Shown: positions 1-7,253 of the stretch, one piece after another
Position numbering within the stretch: the first letter of the stretch is position 1
How the letters are laid out: each line of letters begins with the position of its first letter
NCBI GenBank assembly: GCA_046262635.1
Contig: JBHEMK010000171.1
Span: 1-13,126 of the forward strand
Reading direction: 5' to 3'
Length of the DNA: 13,126 nt
DNA from: JBHEMK01 sp046262635
Lineage (GTDB): Bacteria; Actinomycetota; Thermoleophilia; Gaiellales; Gaiellaceae
The notes under the pieces: generated by a model
Told to the model about the DNA's origin: nothing
The model's input: the letters and a program-made list of their open reading frames with translations, nothing else
Database searches by the model: none
Translations under genes and position numbers: made by a program

Positions 1-252
1 ATTCCCGTCGCCCCGGTGCAGGATCTCAGCGAGGTCGCCGCCCACGAGCAGACTCGCGCGACCGGGATGGTGCAGGAGCTCGACGAGATCGAGACGGTGG
101 CCCTGCCGCTGCAGGTCGACGGCGAGCGCGTGCTCCACGACCGTCCTCCGCCGGAGCTCGGCCGGCACTCCGCCGAGGTGCTCGGCGAGCTCGGCTACTC
201 GGAGGCGGAGATCGCAGAGCTCGTCGACGCCGGCGTCACCCGGCTCGCGTAG
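1..252 (+). CDS. CaiB/BaiF family (class III) CoA-transferase, C-terminal fragment
   Basis: Only the last 83 codons are in the window; the reading frame is open from base 1 and ends at TAG 250-252. The visible part begins IPVAPVQDLSEVA, the usual C-terminal stretch of family III CoA-transferases in which an 'IP.aPV..l.e' motif precedes a segment on price-like 'LPLQVDG' strands. It ends with the typical HSAEVLGELGYSEAEIAEL helix found at the end of these proteins. Family members move CoA between an acyl-CoA donor and a carboxylic acid. The catalytic Asp lies upstream, outside the window, so activity and substrate cannot be judged. The next gene starts 9 bases downstream on the same strand, which suggests that the CoA-transferase and the FAH enzyme share an operon. 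Family assignment is fairly secure; the substrate is unknown. Confidence 0.85.
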   Translation: MPVAPVQDLSEVAAHEQTRATGMVQELDEIETVALPLQVDGERVLHDRPPPELGRHSAEVLGELGYSEAEIAELVDAGVTRLA

Positions 253-261
253 AGTCGCGTC

Positions 262-906
262 GTGCTCGAGCTGCCGCAAAAGATCGTGTGCGTCGGTCTC
301 AACTACCGCGACCACGCCGAGGAGCAGGGCGTCGAGCTGCCCGAGCGGCCACTCCTCTTTGCGAAGTGGCCGAACACGCTGATCGGGCCGGGCGATCCGA
401 TCCGCGTCCCCTCCATCTGCAAGCACCCCGACTACGAGGCCGAGCTCGGCGTCGTGATCGGCCGTCGGGCGACCCGCGTCTCGACCGACGATGCCCTCGA
501 CTTCGTCCGCGGGTACGTCGTCGCAAACGACGTTTCCGGTCGTGACCTCCAGTTCTCCGACGGCCAGTGGGTGCGCGGCAAGTCGCTCGACACCTTCCTG
601 CCGGTCGGCGAAATCGTGCCCGCGAGCGCAGTGCCCGATCCCCAGACGCTGCCGATCCGTGCACTCCTGAACGGCGAGACGATGCAGGACTCCAACACGT
701 CGAACCAGATCTTCGGCGTCGCCGAGGTGATCTCGTTCGTCTCGCAGGCGATCACACTCGAGCCCGGCGACCTGATCATCACGGGCACGCCCGCCGGCGT
801 CGGGGCGTTCCGTGATCCAAAGGTCTGGCTGCGGCCCGGTGATGAAATCACGATCGAGATCGAGGGGCTCGGCTCGATCACCAACCCGGTGATCGCCGCG
901 GACTGA
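262..906 (+). CDS. Fumarylacetoacetate hydrolase (FAH) family protein
   Basis: This 214-residue protein has the compact FAH fold of short, single-domain members (acylpyruvases, 2,4-diketo-3-deoxy-sugar-acid hydrolases, oxaloacetate decarboxylase-like enzymes). The start motif KIVCVGLNYRDHAEE (from residue 7) is diagnostic. The divalent-metal ligands are visible as E59 and E61 in HPDYEAELGVVIG and D90 in VANDVSGRD; K107 follows in RGKSLDTFLPVG. The C-terminal GDLIITGTPAGVG motif is also present. The family cleaves or hydrates C-C bonds next to a 2-oxo acid. The exact substrate cannot be told. GTG at 262 is chosen because it lies 9 bases after the upstream stop and gives the expected N-terminus; no strong Shine-Dalgarno is seen, so coupling to the upstream gene is likely. 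It belongs to a different subfamily from the FAH protein at 4795-5652. Confidence 0.9.
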   Translation: MLELPQKIVCVGLNYRDHAEEQGVELPERPLLFAKWPNTLIGPGDPIRVPSICKHPDYEAELGVVIGRRATRVSTDDALDFVRGYVVANDVSGRDLQFSDGQWVRGKSLDTFLPVGEIVPASAVPDPQTLPIRALLNGETMQDSNTSNQIFGVAEVISFVSQAITLEPGDLIITGTPAGVGAFRDPKVWLRPGDEITIEIEGLGSITNPVIAAD

Positions 907-915
907 GCTCCCGGC

Positions 916-930
916 GGGGAGGAGGGGGAG
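916..930 (+). promoter_or_regulatory. Strong ribosome binding site for the ABM protein
   Basis: An uninterrupted purine run with two GGAGG-type cores ends directly before the ATG at 931. It is by far the richest Shine-Dalgarno on the plus strand of this window and fixes the start of the small downstream gene. The adjacent upstream gene (GTG 262) and downstream gene (TTG 1222) have no comparable site upstream of their starts. Confidence 0.7.
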
Positions 931-1218
931 ATGGCGTTTGTGCTCGTCGTGCGGATGACCGCGCAGGAGGGTAACGAGGACGAGGCAGTCGCGATCGTGC
1001 GCGAGCTCGCGGATGCGTCGCGGGCCGAGCAGGGCTGCGTGCTCTACATCCCCGCACAGGATCCCGAGAACCGGCGCTCGTTTCTCATCTACGAGCAGTA
1101 CAGGGACAGGGCGGCCTTCGAGGAGCACGGGGCGAGCGAGCACTTCCAGCGGCTTGCGACGGGGAAGCTCTTCGGGCTGATGGAGTCACGCGAGCGGAAT
1201 TTCTACGAGACGCTGTAG
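931..1218 (+). CDS. Antibiotic biosynthesis monooxygenase (ABM) domain protein
   Basis: This 95-residue protein is one ABM domain (dimeric ferredoxin-like alpha/beta barrel) of normal length. It starts MAFVLVVRMTAQEGNEDEA, followed by a helix, the GCVLYIPAQDPENRR strand pair, FLIYEQYRDRAAFEEH and a final helix with SEHFQRL. This pattern is close to YgiN-like quinol monooxygenases and to small proteins of sugar and aromatic catabolic operons. Family members oxidise quinols or polyketides without a cofactor, or act as heme-degrading or isomerase-like proteins, and many have no known role. The N-to-C order of strands and the 'EQY.d..AfeeH' motif make the family call solid; the reaction is not known. 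It sits 24 bases after the FAH gene and 3 bases before the MFS gene, so an operon role is likely. Confidence 0.85.
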   Translation: MAFVLVVRMTAQEGNEDEAVAIVRELADASRAEQGCVLYIPAQDPENRRSFLIYEQYRDRAAFEEHGASEHFQRLATGKLFGLMESRERNFYETL

Positions 1219-1221
1219 CCC

Positions 1222-2415
1222 TTGAGGAGGGCGCCGCTCCTCGCCGCGCTGTTCCTGGTCGCGGTGGCGCTGCGGCCGCAGCTCGTCGGGGTGGGGCCGC
1301 TCCTCCCCTCGATCGAGAGAGACCTCGGCGTCTCGCATGCGGTCGCGGGGCTGCTGGGGACGATTCCGGTGCTCTCCATGGGGCTCTTTGCGCCGCCGGC
1401 GCCGTTCCTCTCGGGCCGCATCGGCTCTCGGTTCGCGATCGCGGCGGCGATGAGCCTGATCGGGGCATTCGGGATCGCGCGCGGGCTTGTCCCGGGCGCG
1501 GCCGCAGTCGTGCTGCTGACCGTCCCGATCGGAATCGGTATGGGGCTCGCCGGGGCGATGCTGCCAGTCGCCGTCAAGGAGCGCTTCGCCGACCGGCCGG
1601 GCTTCGCAACCGGCGTCTACACGACGGGGATCACGATCGGCTCGGCGGTCGCCGCTGCAGTGGCGGTGCCCTTGGCACACGAGGCTGGCGGCTGGCGGAC
1701 GCCCCTACTCTCGTTCGGCGCGGTCTCGGCGGCGCTCGGAGCGCTCTGGCTCTGGCTGACCCGAAGCGAGCCGCGGCACGCGCGCACGGACGTTCGCCCC
1801 CTGCGCCTGCCGCTGCGCAACGGGCTCGCGTGGCAACTGGTCGCGGCCTTCTTCTTGATGTCCTTCGTCTTCTACGGGCTGAACTCATGGCTGCCCGATG
1901 TGTACGTCGAGCGGGGCTGGAGCCAGAGCTCGGCCGGCGCGCTGCTCGCGGTGCTGAACACGGTGACGATCCCGTGCGGGTTTCTGGGGGCCTGGGCGGC
2001 CGACCACTGGGGGACGCGGCGGCGCTGGCTCGGCGGCGCGGCTGCCCTCCAGCTCGCAGGCCTGCTCGGGGTCGTGCTGCTACCGGGAGCCGGGTGGTTG
2101 TGGGCGGTTCTGATCGGGATCGCGATCGGGCCGCTCTTTCCGCTGACGCTGACGCTCCCGCTCGACGCGGCGGCGCGCCCCGCCGAGGTCGCCGCCCTCG
2201 CCGGGATGATGCTCGGGCTGGGCTACACGCTCTCGGCGAGCTCGCCACTCCTGCTCGGCGCCGTGCGCGACCTCTCAGGCGGCTTCGACACGGTGCTGTG
2301 GCTCCTCGCCGGCGCCGGGGCAGTGCTCGTGCTGCTCGACTGCTCGTTCAGCCCTGCGCGGCTCGCAACCGGTCGATCGTCTGCCGAATCCCCTCTGCCA
2401 GCGGCGTCCAGCTGA
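1222..2415 (+). CDS. MFS transporter, CynX/NimT-like
   Basis: The 397-residue protein is almost entirely hydrophobic, with about 12 predicted membrane segments. The N-terminus LRPQLVGVGPLLPSIERDLGVS and the following AVAGLLGTIPVLSMGLFAP are typical of the CynX/NimT branch of the major facilitator superfamily, whose members carry cyanate, nitroimidazole or unknown small molecules. The loop after segment 2 reads SGRIGSR, a recognisable form of MFS motif A. TTG at 1222 is the only sensible start, 3 bases after the ABM stop. An AGGAGG lies just inside the coding region and not before it, so translation probably depends on coupling to the ABM gene. The last 20 or so residues (from about CSFSPARL) are hydrophilic and overlap the end of the convergent epimerase gene, so the original stop may have been lost. 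The cargo is presumably the substrate of the upstream enzymes. Confidence 0.85.
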   Translation: MRRAPLLAALFLVAVALRPQLVGVGPLLPSIERDLGVSHAVAGLLGTIPVLSMGLFAPPAPFLSGRIGSRFAIAAAMSLIGAFGIARGLVPGAAAVVLLTVPIGIGMGLAGAMLPVAVKERFADRPGFATGVYTTGITIGSAVAAAVAVPLAHEAGGWRTPLLSFGAVSAALGALWLWLTRSEPRHARTDVRPLRLPLRNGLAWQLVAAFFLMSFVFYGLNSWLPDVYVERGWSQSSAGALLAVLNTVTIPCGFLGAWAADHWGTRRRWLGGAAALQLAGLLGVVLLPGAGWLWAVLIGIAIGPLFPLTLTLPLDAAARPAEVAALAGMMLGLGYTLSASSPLLLGAVRDLSGGFDTVLWLLAGAGAVLVLLDCSFSPARLATGRSSAESPLPAASS

Positions 2416-3271
2416 TCCCGCCGAGCGCCTGCTCGAGCGGCGCTCCGTCGAACTCCTCGGGGAAGGGCAGGATCGTCGCCTCGTCGACGGAGATCGACAC
2501 CCCGGGCGCGGCGGCCTCGATCGCCGCCGCGGTCTCGGTCATCGTCACCGTCGGCCCGCCGAGATGGAAGACCCGCGAGCCCTCGGTCCCCGCGCGGGCG
2601 GCCGCCACGAAGACGGCGGCCGCATCGGGTGCGTACTGCAGCTGCGTTCGGCCGCCGAAGGCGATGCGGTAGTCCCGGCCGGCGGCGGCTGCCGCCATCG
2701 CGAGACTGGGCGACGCGGTGAGGCCGTTGTCGCGCCCCGGCCCGTAGACGATCCAGGGGCGGATCCCGATCGACGGCACCCGCTCCTCCTGCCAGAAGAT
2801 CCGCGCCAACCCCTCGCAGGCCTGCTTGTGCACGCCGTAAAAGGTCGTCGGGTGGCCGATCGCGTCGTTTCGAACGGTGCCGCGGGCGCCGTCATCGCGG
2901 GAGTAGACCGCAGCCGAGCTCGCGTAGGCGACCTGGATCCCGCGCGTCTTCGCGGCGTCGAGGACGTTGACCGTGCCGCCGACGTTGACCGCGGTGCCGT
3001 ACGGCGGGTCGGGCTTGATCTGCGGCACGAGCAGGGCCGCGAGATGGATGATGTGCGTGATCCCGTGCTCGTCGAGGATGTGGGCGAGCGCTTCGCGATC
3101 GACGATGTCTCCGCGCACGAGCGGGATCTGCGCGCCCGTGGCGAGTCGGAGCCGGCGGTCGTCCGTGCCGAGGTCGTAGCCGACCACCTCGACGTTCTGC
3201 TCGGCCAGGGCTGCGCAGGTCCAGGCGCCGATGCAGCCGAGCGCGCCTGTGACGAGGAAGCGTTCGCTCAC
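2348..3271 (-). CDS. NAD-dependent epimerase/dehydratase (extended SDR)
   Basis: This 307-residue extended short-chain dehydrogenase shows the Rossmann motif TGALGCIGAW with G9, G12 and G15. D33 at the end of the second strand (VVGYD) favours NAD over NADP. HLAAL precedes the substrate region, followed by YASSAAVY (S118/S119) and the catalytic Y145-G-V-H-K149 pair. Such enzymes epimerise nucleotide sugars or oxidise free sugars and sugar acids. Because it follows the keto-deoxy-pentonate dehydratase and aldehyde dehydrogenase genes by only 7 bases, I infer oxidation or epimerisation of a pentose or uronic acid at the top of that pathway, but this is not proven. GTG at 3271 is chosen because translation from there begins exactly at SERFLVTGALG; upstream codons in the same frame are antisense to the dehydrogenase gene. 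No good Shine-Dalgarno is visible. Confidence 0.85.
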   Translation of the reverse strand: MSERFLVTGALGCIGAWTCAALAEQNVEVVGYDLGTDDRRLRLATGAQIPLVRGDIVDREALAHILDEHGITHIIHLAALLVPQIKPDPPYGTAVNVGGTVNVLDAAKTRGIQVAYASSAAVYSRDDGARGTVRNDAIGHPTTFYGVHKQACEGLARIFWQEERVPSIGIRPWIVYGPGRDNGLTASPSLAMAAAAAGRDYRIAFGGRTQLQYAPDAAAVFVAAARAGTEGSRVFHLGGPTVTMTETAAAIEAAAPGVSISVDEATILPFPEEFDGAPLEQALGGISWTPLAEGIRQTIDRLRAAQG

Positions 3272-3278
3272 GCGGGGC

Positions 3279-4742
3279 TCACGGATCGACGTAGACCGTG
3301 ACGGTCTCGGTGTAGAACTCGATCGCGGCACGGCCCTGCTCGTGCGGGCCGAAGCCGCTGCCCTTGATCCCGCCGAAGGGGACGTGCACATCGGCGCCGG
3401 CCGTCTGGGAGTTGACGTGGATCAAGCCCGCCTGCGCCTCGTTCTGGAAGCGCGTCGCCGCCTCCAGGCTCGAGGTGAAGATCGCCGCGGAAAGGCCGAA
3501 CTCGACCGCGTTTGCGCGCTCCATCGCCTCGTCGAGGGTTACGAAGCGATAGAGCGACGTGACGGGGCCGAAGACCTCCTCGCACGAGAGGAAGGCGTCG
3601 TCGCGGACGCCCTCGAACACCGTCGGGGCGATCACGTAGCCCTGGTCGTCGGCGCGCTCCCCGCCGGTGAGCACCCGCCCACCCTCGCTCCTGCCGCGCG
3701 CGATCGCCGCAACGATCTCGTCGAACTGCGCCTCGTTCACGATCGGTCCCACCTCGACGTCGGGGTCTGCCGGATCCCCGACCTTGCCGCGCTTGATCCG
3801 TGCGAGCAAATGCTGCTTGAACGCGTCGTAGACCTCCTCCTGGACGTAGATTCGCCGGGTGGCCGTGCACTTCTGGCCCGCCGACCAGAACGCGCCGGCG
3901 TAGGAGGCCTCGGCGGCGCGGCCCAGATCGGCGTCGGCCATCACGATCAGGGGATTGTGGCCGCCGAGCTCGAGCTGCACGCGCTTCCCGAGCTTCGTAG
4001 CCTCGTCGCGCACCGAGTGGCCGGTCGCGACCGAGCCGGTGAAGGAGACCGCCCTGACACGAGCGTCGCGTACGAGGGTTGCGCCGACGGTGGAGCCGCG
4101 CCCGGTCAGGACGTTCAGGACACCTGCCGGCAACTCGGCCTCGGCGAACGCCTCGGCGATGTGTAGGCCGGTGCGCGGGGCCTCGTAGGCGGGCTTGAGG
4201 ACAACCGTGTTGCCGTAGATCAGCGCCGGCGCGAGCTTCCAGACCGGGATCGCGCAGGGGAAGTTCCACGGCGTGATCAGTGCGACGACGCCGACGGGGC
4301 GTCGGCGCGTCGAGACCTGCGCCCCGGTCGCGGCCTGCTCGAAGTGCTCGCCGACCGGGCGGAACGCCTCGCTCGCGGCATAGCGGAGAATCTGAGAAGC
4401 GCGGCCCGCCTCCCCGCGCGCCTCGCGCAGGGGCTTTCCCATCTCGGCGGTCATATCGCGTGCGACCTGCTCCGCGCGCGCCTCGAGCACGTCCGCCGCC
4501 GCGGTCAGGTAGGCGGCGCGGCGGGCGATCGGCAGCGCGGCCCACCCGGCGAAGGCGGCCTCTGCCGCCGCGACCGCGGCGGCGACGTCGGCCTCGGTCG
4601 AGGATGTGAATGCGCCGACCGGCTCGGCCGGCCGCATCGGGTTGACCTTGGTGTACGTCTCGCCGGAGGCCGAGGGAGCCCAGGCTCCTCCGACGTAGTT
4701 CAGTCCGGCGGGGCGGGTCGGGGCATCGACGACGTCGGTCAT
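3279..4742 (-). CDS. Aldehyde dehydrogenase, probably 2-oxoglutarate semialdehyde (2,5-dioxovalerate) dehydrogenase
   Basis: At 487 residues this is a full-length NAD(P)-dependent aldehyde dehydrogenase. Visible landmarks are N160 in ITPWNFP, K183 in VLKPAYEAP, the SFTGSVATG loop, the general base E258 in LELGGHNP, the catalytic C292 in SAGQKCTATRR, and E389 with F391 in CEEVFGPV. The SAGQKCTA active-site version is typical of the succinate-semialdehyde and 2-oxoglutarate-semialdehyde branch. It lies 52 bases after the keto-deoxy-pentonate dehydratase gene, whose product would be 2,5-dioxopentanoate, so oxidation of that compound to 2-oxoglutarate is the most economical role. Glycolaldehyde oxidation to glycolate is the main alternative, given the glcDEF genes upstream. 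ATG 4742 is supported by an AGAGGAG Shine-Dalgarno about 7 bases before it. The family is certain; the substrate is inferred. Confidence 0.9.
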   Translation of the reverse strand: MTDVVDAPTRPAGLNYVGGAWAPSASGETYTKVNPMRPAEPVGAFTSSTEADVAAAVAAAEAAFAGWAALPIARRAAYLTAAADVLEARAEQVARDMTAEMGKPLREARGEAGRASQILRYAASEAFRPVGEHFEQAATGAQVSTRRRPVGVVALITPWNFPCAIPVWKLAPALIYGNTVVLKPAYEAPRTGLHIAEAFAEAELPAGVLNVLTGRGSTVGATLVRDARVRAVSFTGSVATGHSVRDEATKLGKRVQLELGGHNPLIVMADADLGRAAEASYAGAFWSAGQKCTATRRIYVQEEVYDAFKQHLLARIKRGKVGDPADPDVEVGPIVNEAQFDEIVAAIARGRSEGGRVLTGGERADDQGYVIAPTVFEGVRDDAFLSCEEVFGPVTSLYRFVTLDEAMERANAVEFGLSAAIFTSSLEAATRFQNEAQAGLIHVNSQTAGADVHVPFGGIKGSGFGPHEQGRAAIEFYTETVTVYVDP

Positions 4743-4794
4743 GGGTCACTCCTCTTTAGGCGAAGGGCGGTGCGCACGGGGCACGCTAGCTCCC

Positions 4795-5652
4795 TCATCC
4801 GACCACGGTGTTGGTCAGGACGCCGATACCGTCGATCTCGATCTCCACGGTGTGGCCGGGCCGGAGCGTGTAGTCGTCGGGGGGGACGAGGCCGGTACCG
4901 GTGAGGAGCACGGAGCCGGGCGGGATCGGGTTGTCGCGCACGGCCCAGTCGACGAGCTCGCGCAGGGAGCGCTTCATGCTCGCGGTCGAGGTCTCGCCGG
5001 CGAAGAGCTCGGCGGCGTCGGCGCCGGTGATCCGCAGCCGGATCGAAAACGCCGCGGCCCAGTCGTCGGGAACGGCGAGCGCCGGACCCAGCGCGCAGGC
5101 GCCGGCGAAGATTTTCGCCTGTGGGATGTAGAGCGGATTCTCGCCCTCGATGTCGCGGCTCGAGACGTCATTGCCGATCGTGACCGCGACGGGCTCCCCG
5201 CCGTCGCCGAGCACGAGGCCGAGCTCGGGCTCGGGCACCATCCACAGCGAGTCGCTGCGGAGGCGGATCGGCCCGCCCGGCCCGACCGTCCTGCGCATCT
5301 GCGCATCCTTCAGGAAAAGCTCGGGCCGGTCGGCCCCGTAGACGAGGGCATAGACGTCGCGCGCCCCACGTCGCGCCTCCTCCAGGCGGGCGTCGCGGCT
5401 GCGCTCGTACGTGACGCCTGCGCACCAGATCTCCGGGGCCTCGATCGGCGGCAGGAGCCGCCCGCCGCTGCCACAGCGACCGACGATCTCGCCGTCCCCA
5501 CGGATCGCGGCAAGGGGGTCGTCATGGTCGAGGATCTCGATGACGTCGCCGTCAAGCCGGCCGACGCGGGGGCCGGCATCTTCGTACTGGACGCGGACAA
5601 ACCGTCTCAGCCGACGCTCTGCTCTGGCCGCCGTGGTTTGCTCATCGCGCAC
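4795..5652 (-). CDS. FAH-family 2-keto-3-deoxy-pentonate dehydratase-like protein
   Basis: The protein of about 285 residues resembles 2-dehydro-3-deoxy-D-arabinonate/xylonate dehydratases of the FAH superfamily, not fumarylacetoacetase itself. Family hallmarks are GVTYERSRDAR, then DVYALVYGADRPELFLKDA, MVPEPELGLVLG with metal ligands E141 and E143, IGNDVSSRDIEGENPLYIPQ with D162, and AKIFAGACALGP with K180. These enzymes dehydrate 2-keto-3-deoxy-pentonate to 2,5-dioxopentanoate in the Weimberg pathway of D-xylose or L-arabinose oxidation. The start is uncertain: the frame runs open far upstream into the antisense of aceB without an ATG. GTG 5652 gives a short extra N-terminal tail before FVRVQYEDAGP; a CTG at 5610 would match the usual N-terminus better. 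Neither has a clear Shine-Dalgarno. The 101 bases up to the aceB stop hold no gene. Confidence 0.85.
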   Translation of the reverse strand: MRDEQTTAARAERRLRRFVRVQYEDAGPRVGRLDGDVIEILDHDDPLAAIRGDGEIVGRCGSGGRLLPPIEAPEIWCAGVTYERSRDARLEEARRGARDVYALVYGADRPELFLKDAQMRRTVGPGGPIRLRSDSLWMVPEPELGLVLGDGGEPVAVTIGNDVSSRDIEGENPLYIPQAKIFAGACALGPALAVPDDWAAAFSIRLRITGADAAELFAGETSTASMKRSLRELVDWAVRDNPIPPGSVLLTGTGLVPPDDYTLRPGHTVEIEIDGIGVLTNTVVG

Positions 5653-5753
5653 TTCTACACGGTCCCGGGTGGACTCAGCGTGGCGAGGACGCAGGCGTGG
5701 CGGAGGGCGCAGACGTGGTGCGCGCCCGTTCCTGCTCGGCCGGACATGTCGTT

Positions 5754-7253
5754 TTAGCCGAGTCGGTCGTACGCGGGGAGCGTGAGGAACTCGACGAACT
5801 CCTCCCCGGTCGCCACCTGCTCGAAGAGCTGCCGGGCCTCCTCGTGGCCCTCGCCGAGCCTGCCGACCTCCTCGCCGGTGATCCGCCCGACCTCGCCGGG
5901 CGAGACCTTGCCGTGGTGGAGCCACTGCCAGACCTGCGAGCGCGAGATCTCGGAGGTGGCGGCATCCTCCATCAGGTTGAAGATCGCGACCGCGCCGGTG
6001 CCCTGGAGCCACGCGGCCAGGTACTGGATCCCCACCGAGATGTCGTTGCGCAGCCCCTCCTCGGTGATCTCGCCCGGCGTCGCCGCGACGTTCAGCAGGT
6101 CCGCCGCGCCAACGTTCACCTCGCCCCGCAGCACCTCGAGCTGGTTCGGCTGGTCGCCCAGCACCCGGTCGAAGATCTCCTGCGCGACCGGCACGAGATC
6201 GGGATGCGCCACCCAGGTTCCGTCGTAGCCCTGCGCGGCCTCGCGCTCCTTGTCTTCGCGCACCTTCTCGAGCGCGACGGCGTTCACCTCGGGGTCGCGG
6301 CGGGACGGGATGAACGCCGCCATGCCGCCGATCGCGTGCGCACCGCGGCGGTGGCACGTCTTGACGAGCAGCTCCGCGTAGGCGTACATGAACGGCGCCT
6401 TCATCGTGACCGAGTTACGGTCCGGAAGCACGAACTCAGGCCGGTGGCCGAGCTTCTTGATGAAACTGAAGAGGTAGTCCCAGCGGCCGGCGTTGAGGCC
6501 TGTCGCGTGGGGGCCGAGCTCGTGGAGGATCTCGTCCATCTCGAACGCGGCCAGGATCGTCTCGATCAGGACGGTCGCCCGGATCGTGCCGCGCGGCATC
6601 CCGAGCGTGTCCTGCGCGAGCTCGAACGCGCGGTTCCAGAGCCGAGCCTCGCGGTGCGACTCGAGCTTCGGCAGGTAGAAGTAGGGGCCGGTGCCCGCCG
6701 CCTTCAGCCGCTCGTGATTGCGGAAGAGGTAGAGGCCGAAGTCGTGCAGCGAGCCGGAGATCGCCTTCCCGTCCACGGTCAAGTGCCGCTCGACGAGGTG
6801 CCAGCCGCGCGGGCGGACGAGCAGCGTCGCGATCTCGTCCCTCAGCTCGTAGACCTTCTCGCCCTGCTCGAGCCGGATCGTCCGGTCGATCGCGTCGGAG
6901 AGGTTGCGCTGCCCCTCGACGACGTTTTCCCAGGTCGGCGAGTTCGCGTCCTCGAAGTCCGCCATGAAGACGCTCGCGCCCGAGTTGAGCGCGTTGATCA
7001 CCATCTTGCGGTCAGTCGGGCCCGTGATCTCGACCCGCCGGTCGATCAGGTCGGGCGGGGCCGGCCGGACGCGCCAGTCGCCCTCGCGTACGGTCCGCGT
7101 CTCGTCGAGGAAGTCGGGCAACTCGCCCTCGCGCAGCCGCCGCGCCCGCCGCTGTCGCTCCGCGAGGAGCTCCTCGCGCTCGCCGCCAAGCTCGCGCTGC
7201 AGCAGGTGCAGGAACTCGGTCGCCTCGGAGGTGAGGACGTCGTCGGTTTTCAT
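5754..7253 (-). CDS. aceB: Malate synthase A
   Basis: Condenses glyoxylate with acetyl-CoA to malate. At 499 residues it fits the short A-type malate synthase (no G-type insertion). Sequence landmarks are VFMADFEDANSPTWEN (residues 95-110), VRPRGWHL with the active-site Arg at 149, YFYLPKLESHREARLWN, the family signature ATGLNAGRWDYLFSF (250-264), GGMAAFIPSRRDPE, and IFNLMEDAATSEISR with the catalytic acid D430. ATG 7253 overlaps the glcF stop as ATGA and has a perfect AGGAGG 7 bases upstream (7261-7266). Production is therefore tied to glycolate oxidase, which makes its glyoxylate. No isocitrate lyase gene is in the window, so the enzyme here appears dedicated to glycolate and not to the glyoxylate shunt. 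Assignment is secure. Confidence 0.96.
   Translation of the reverse strand: MKTDDVLTSEATEFLHLLQRELGGEREELLAERQRRARRLREGELPDFLDETRTVREGDWRVRPAPPDLIDRRVEITGPTDRKMVINALNSGASVFMADFEDANSPTWENVVEGQRNLSDAIDRTIRLEQGEKVYELRDEIATLLVRPRGWHLVERHLTVDGKAISGSLHDFGLYLFRNHERLKAAGTGPYFYLPKLESHREARLWNRAFELAQDTLGMPRGTIRATVLIETILAAFEMDEILHELGPHATGLNAGRWDYLFSFIKKLGHRPEFVLPDRNSVTMKAPFMYAYAELLVKTCHRRGAHAIGGMAAFIPSRRDPEVNAVALEKVREDKEREAAQGYDGTWVAHPDLVPVAQEIFDRVLGDQPNQLEVLRGEVNVGAADLLNVAATPGEITEEGLRNDISVGIQYLAAWLQGTGAVAIFNLMEDAATSEISRSQVWQWLHHGKVSPGEVGRITGEEVGRLGEGHEEARQLFEQVATGEEFVEFLTLPAYDRLG

Noticed and set aside
3268..4749. A 493-codon minus-strand frame overlapping the aldehyde dehydrogenase
   Set aside because: It is the shifted frame of the same gene; the translation is Arg/Gly-rich and lacks all the dehydrogenase motifs that the other frame shows.
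5705..5727. GGGCGC ... GCGCCC inverted repeat after aceB as a possible terminator
   Set aside because: Only 6 bp with an 11-base loop and no T-run; such pairs are common by chance at this GC content.
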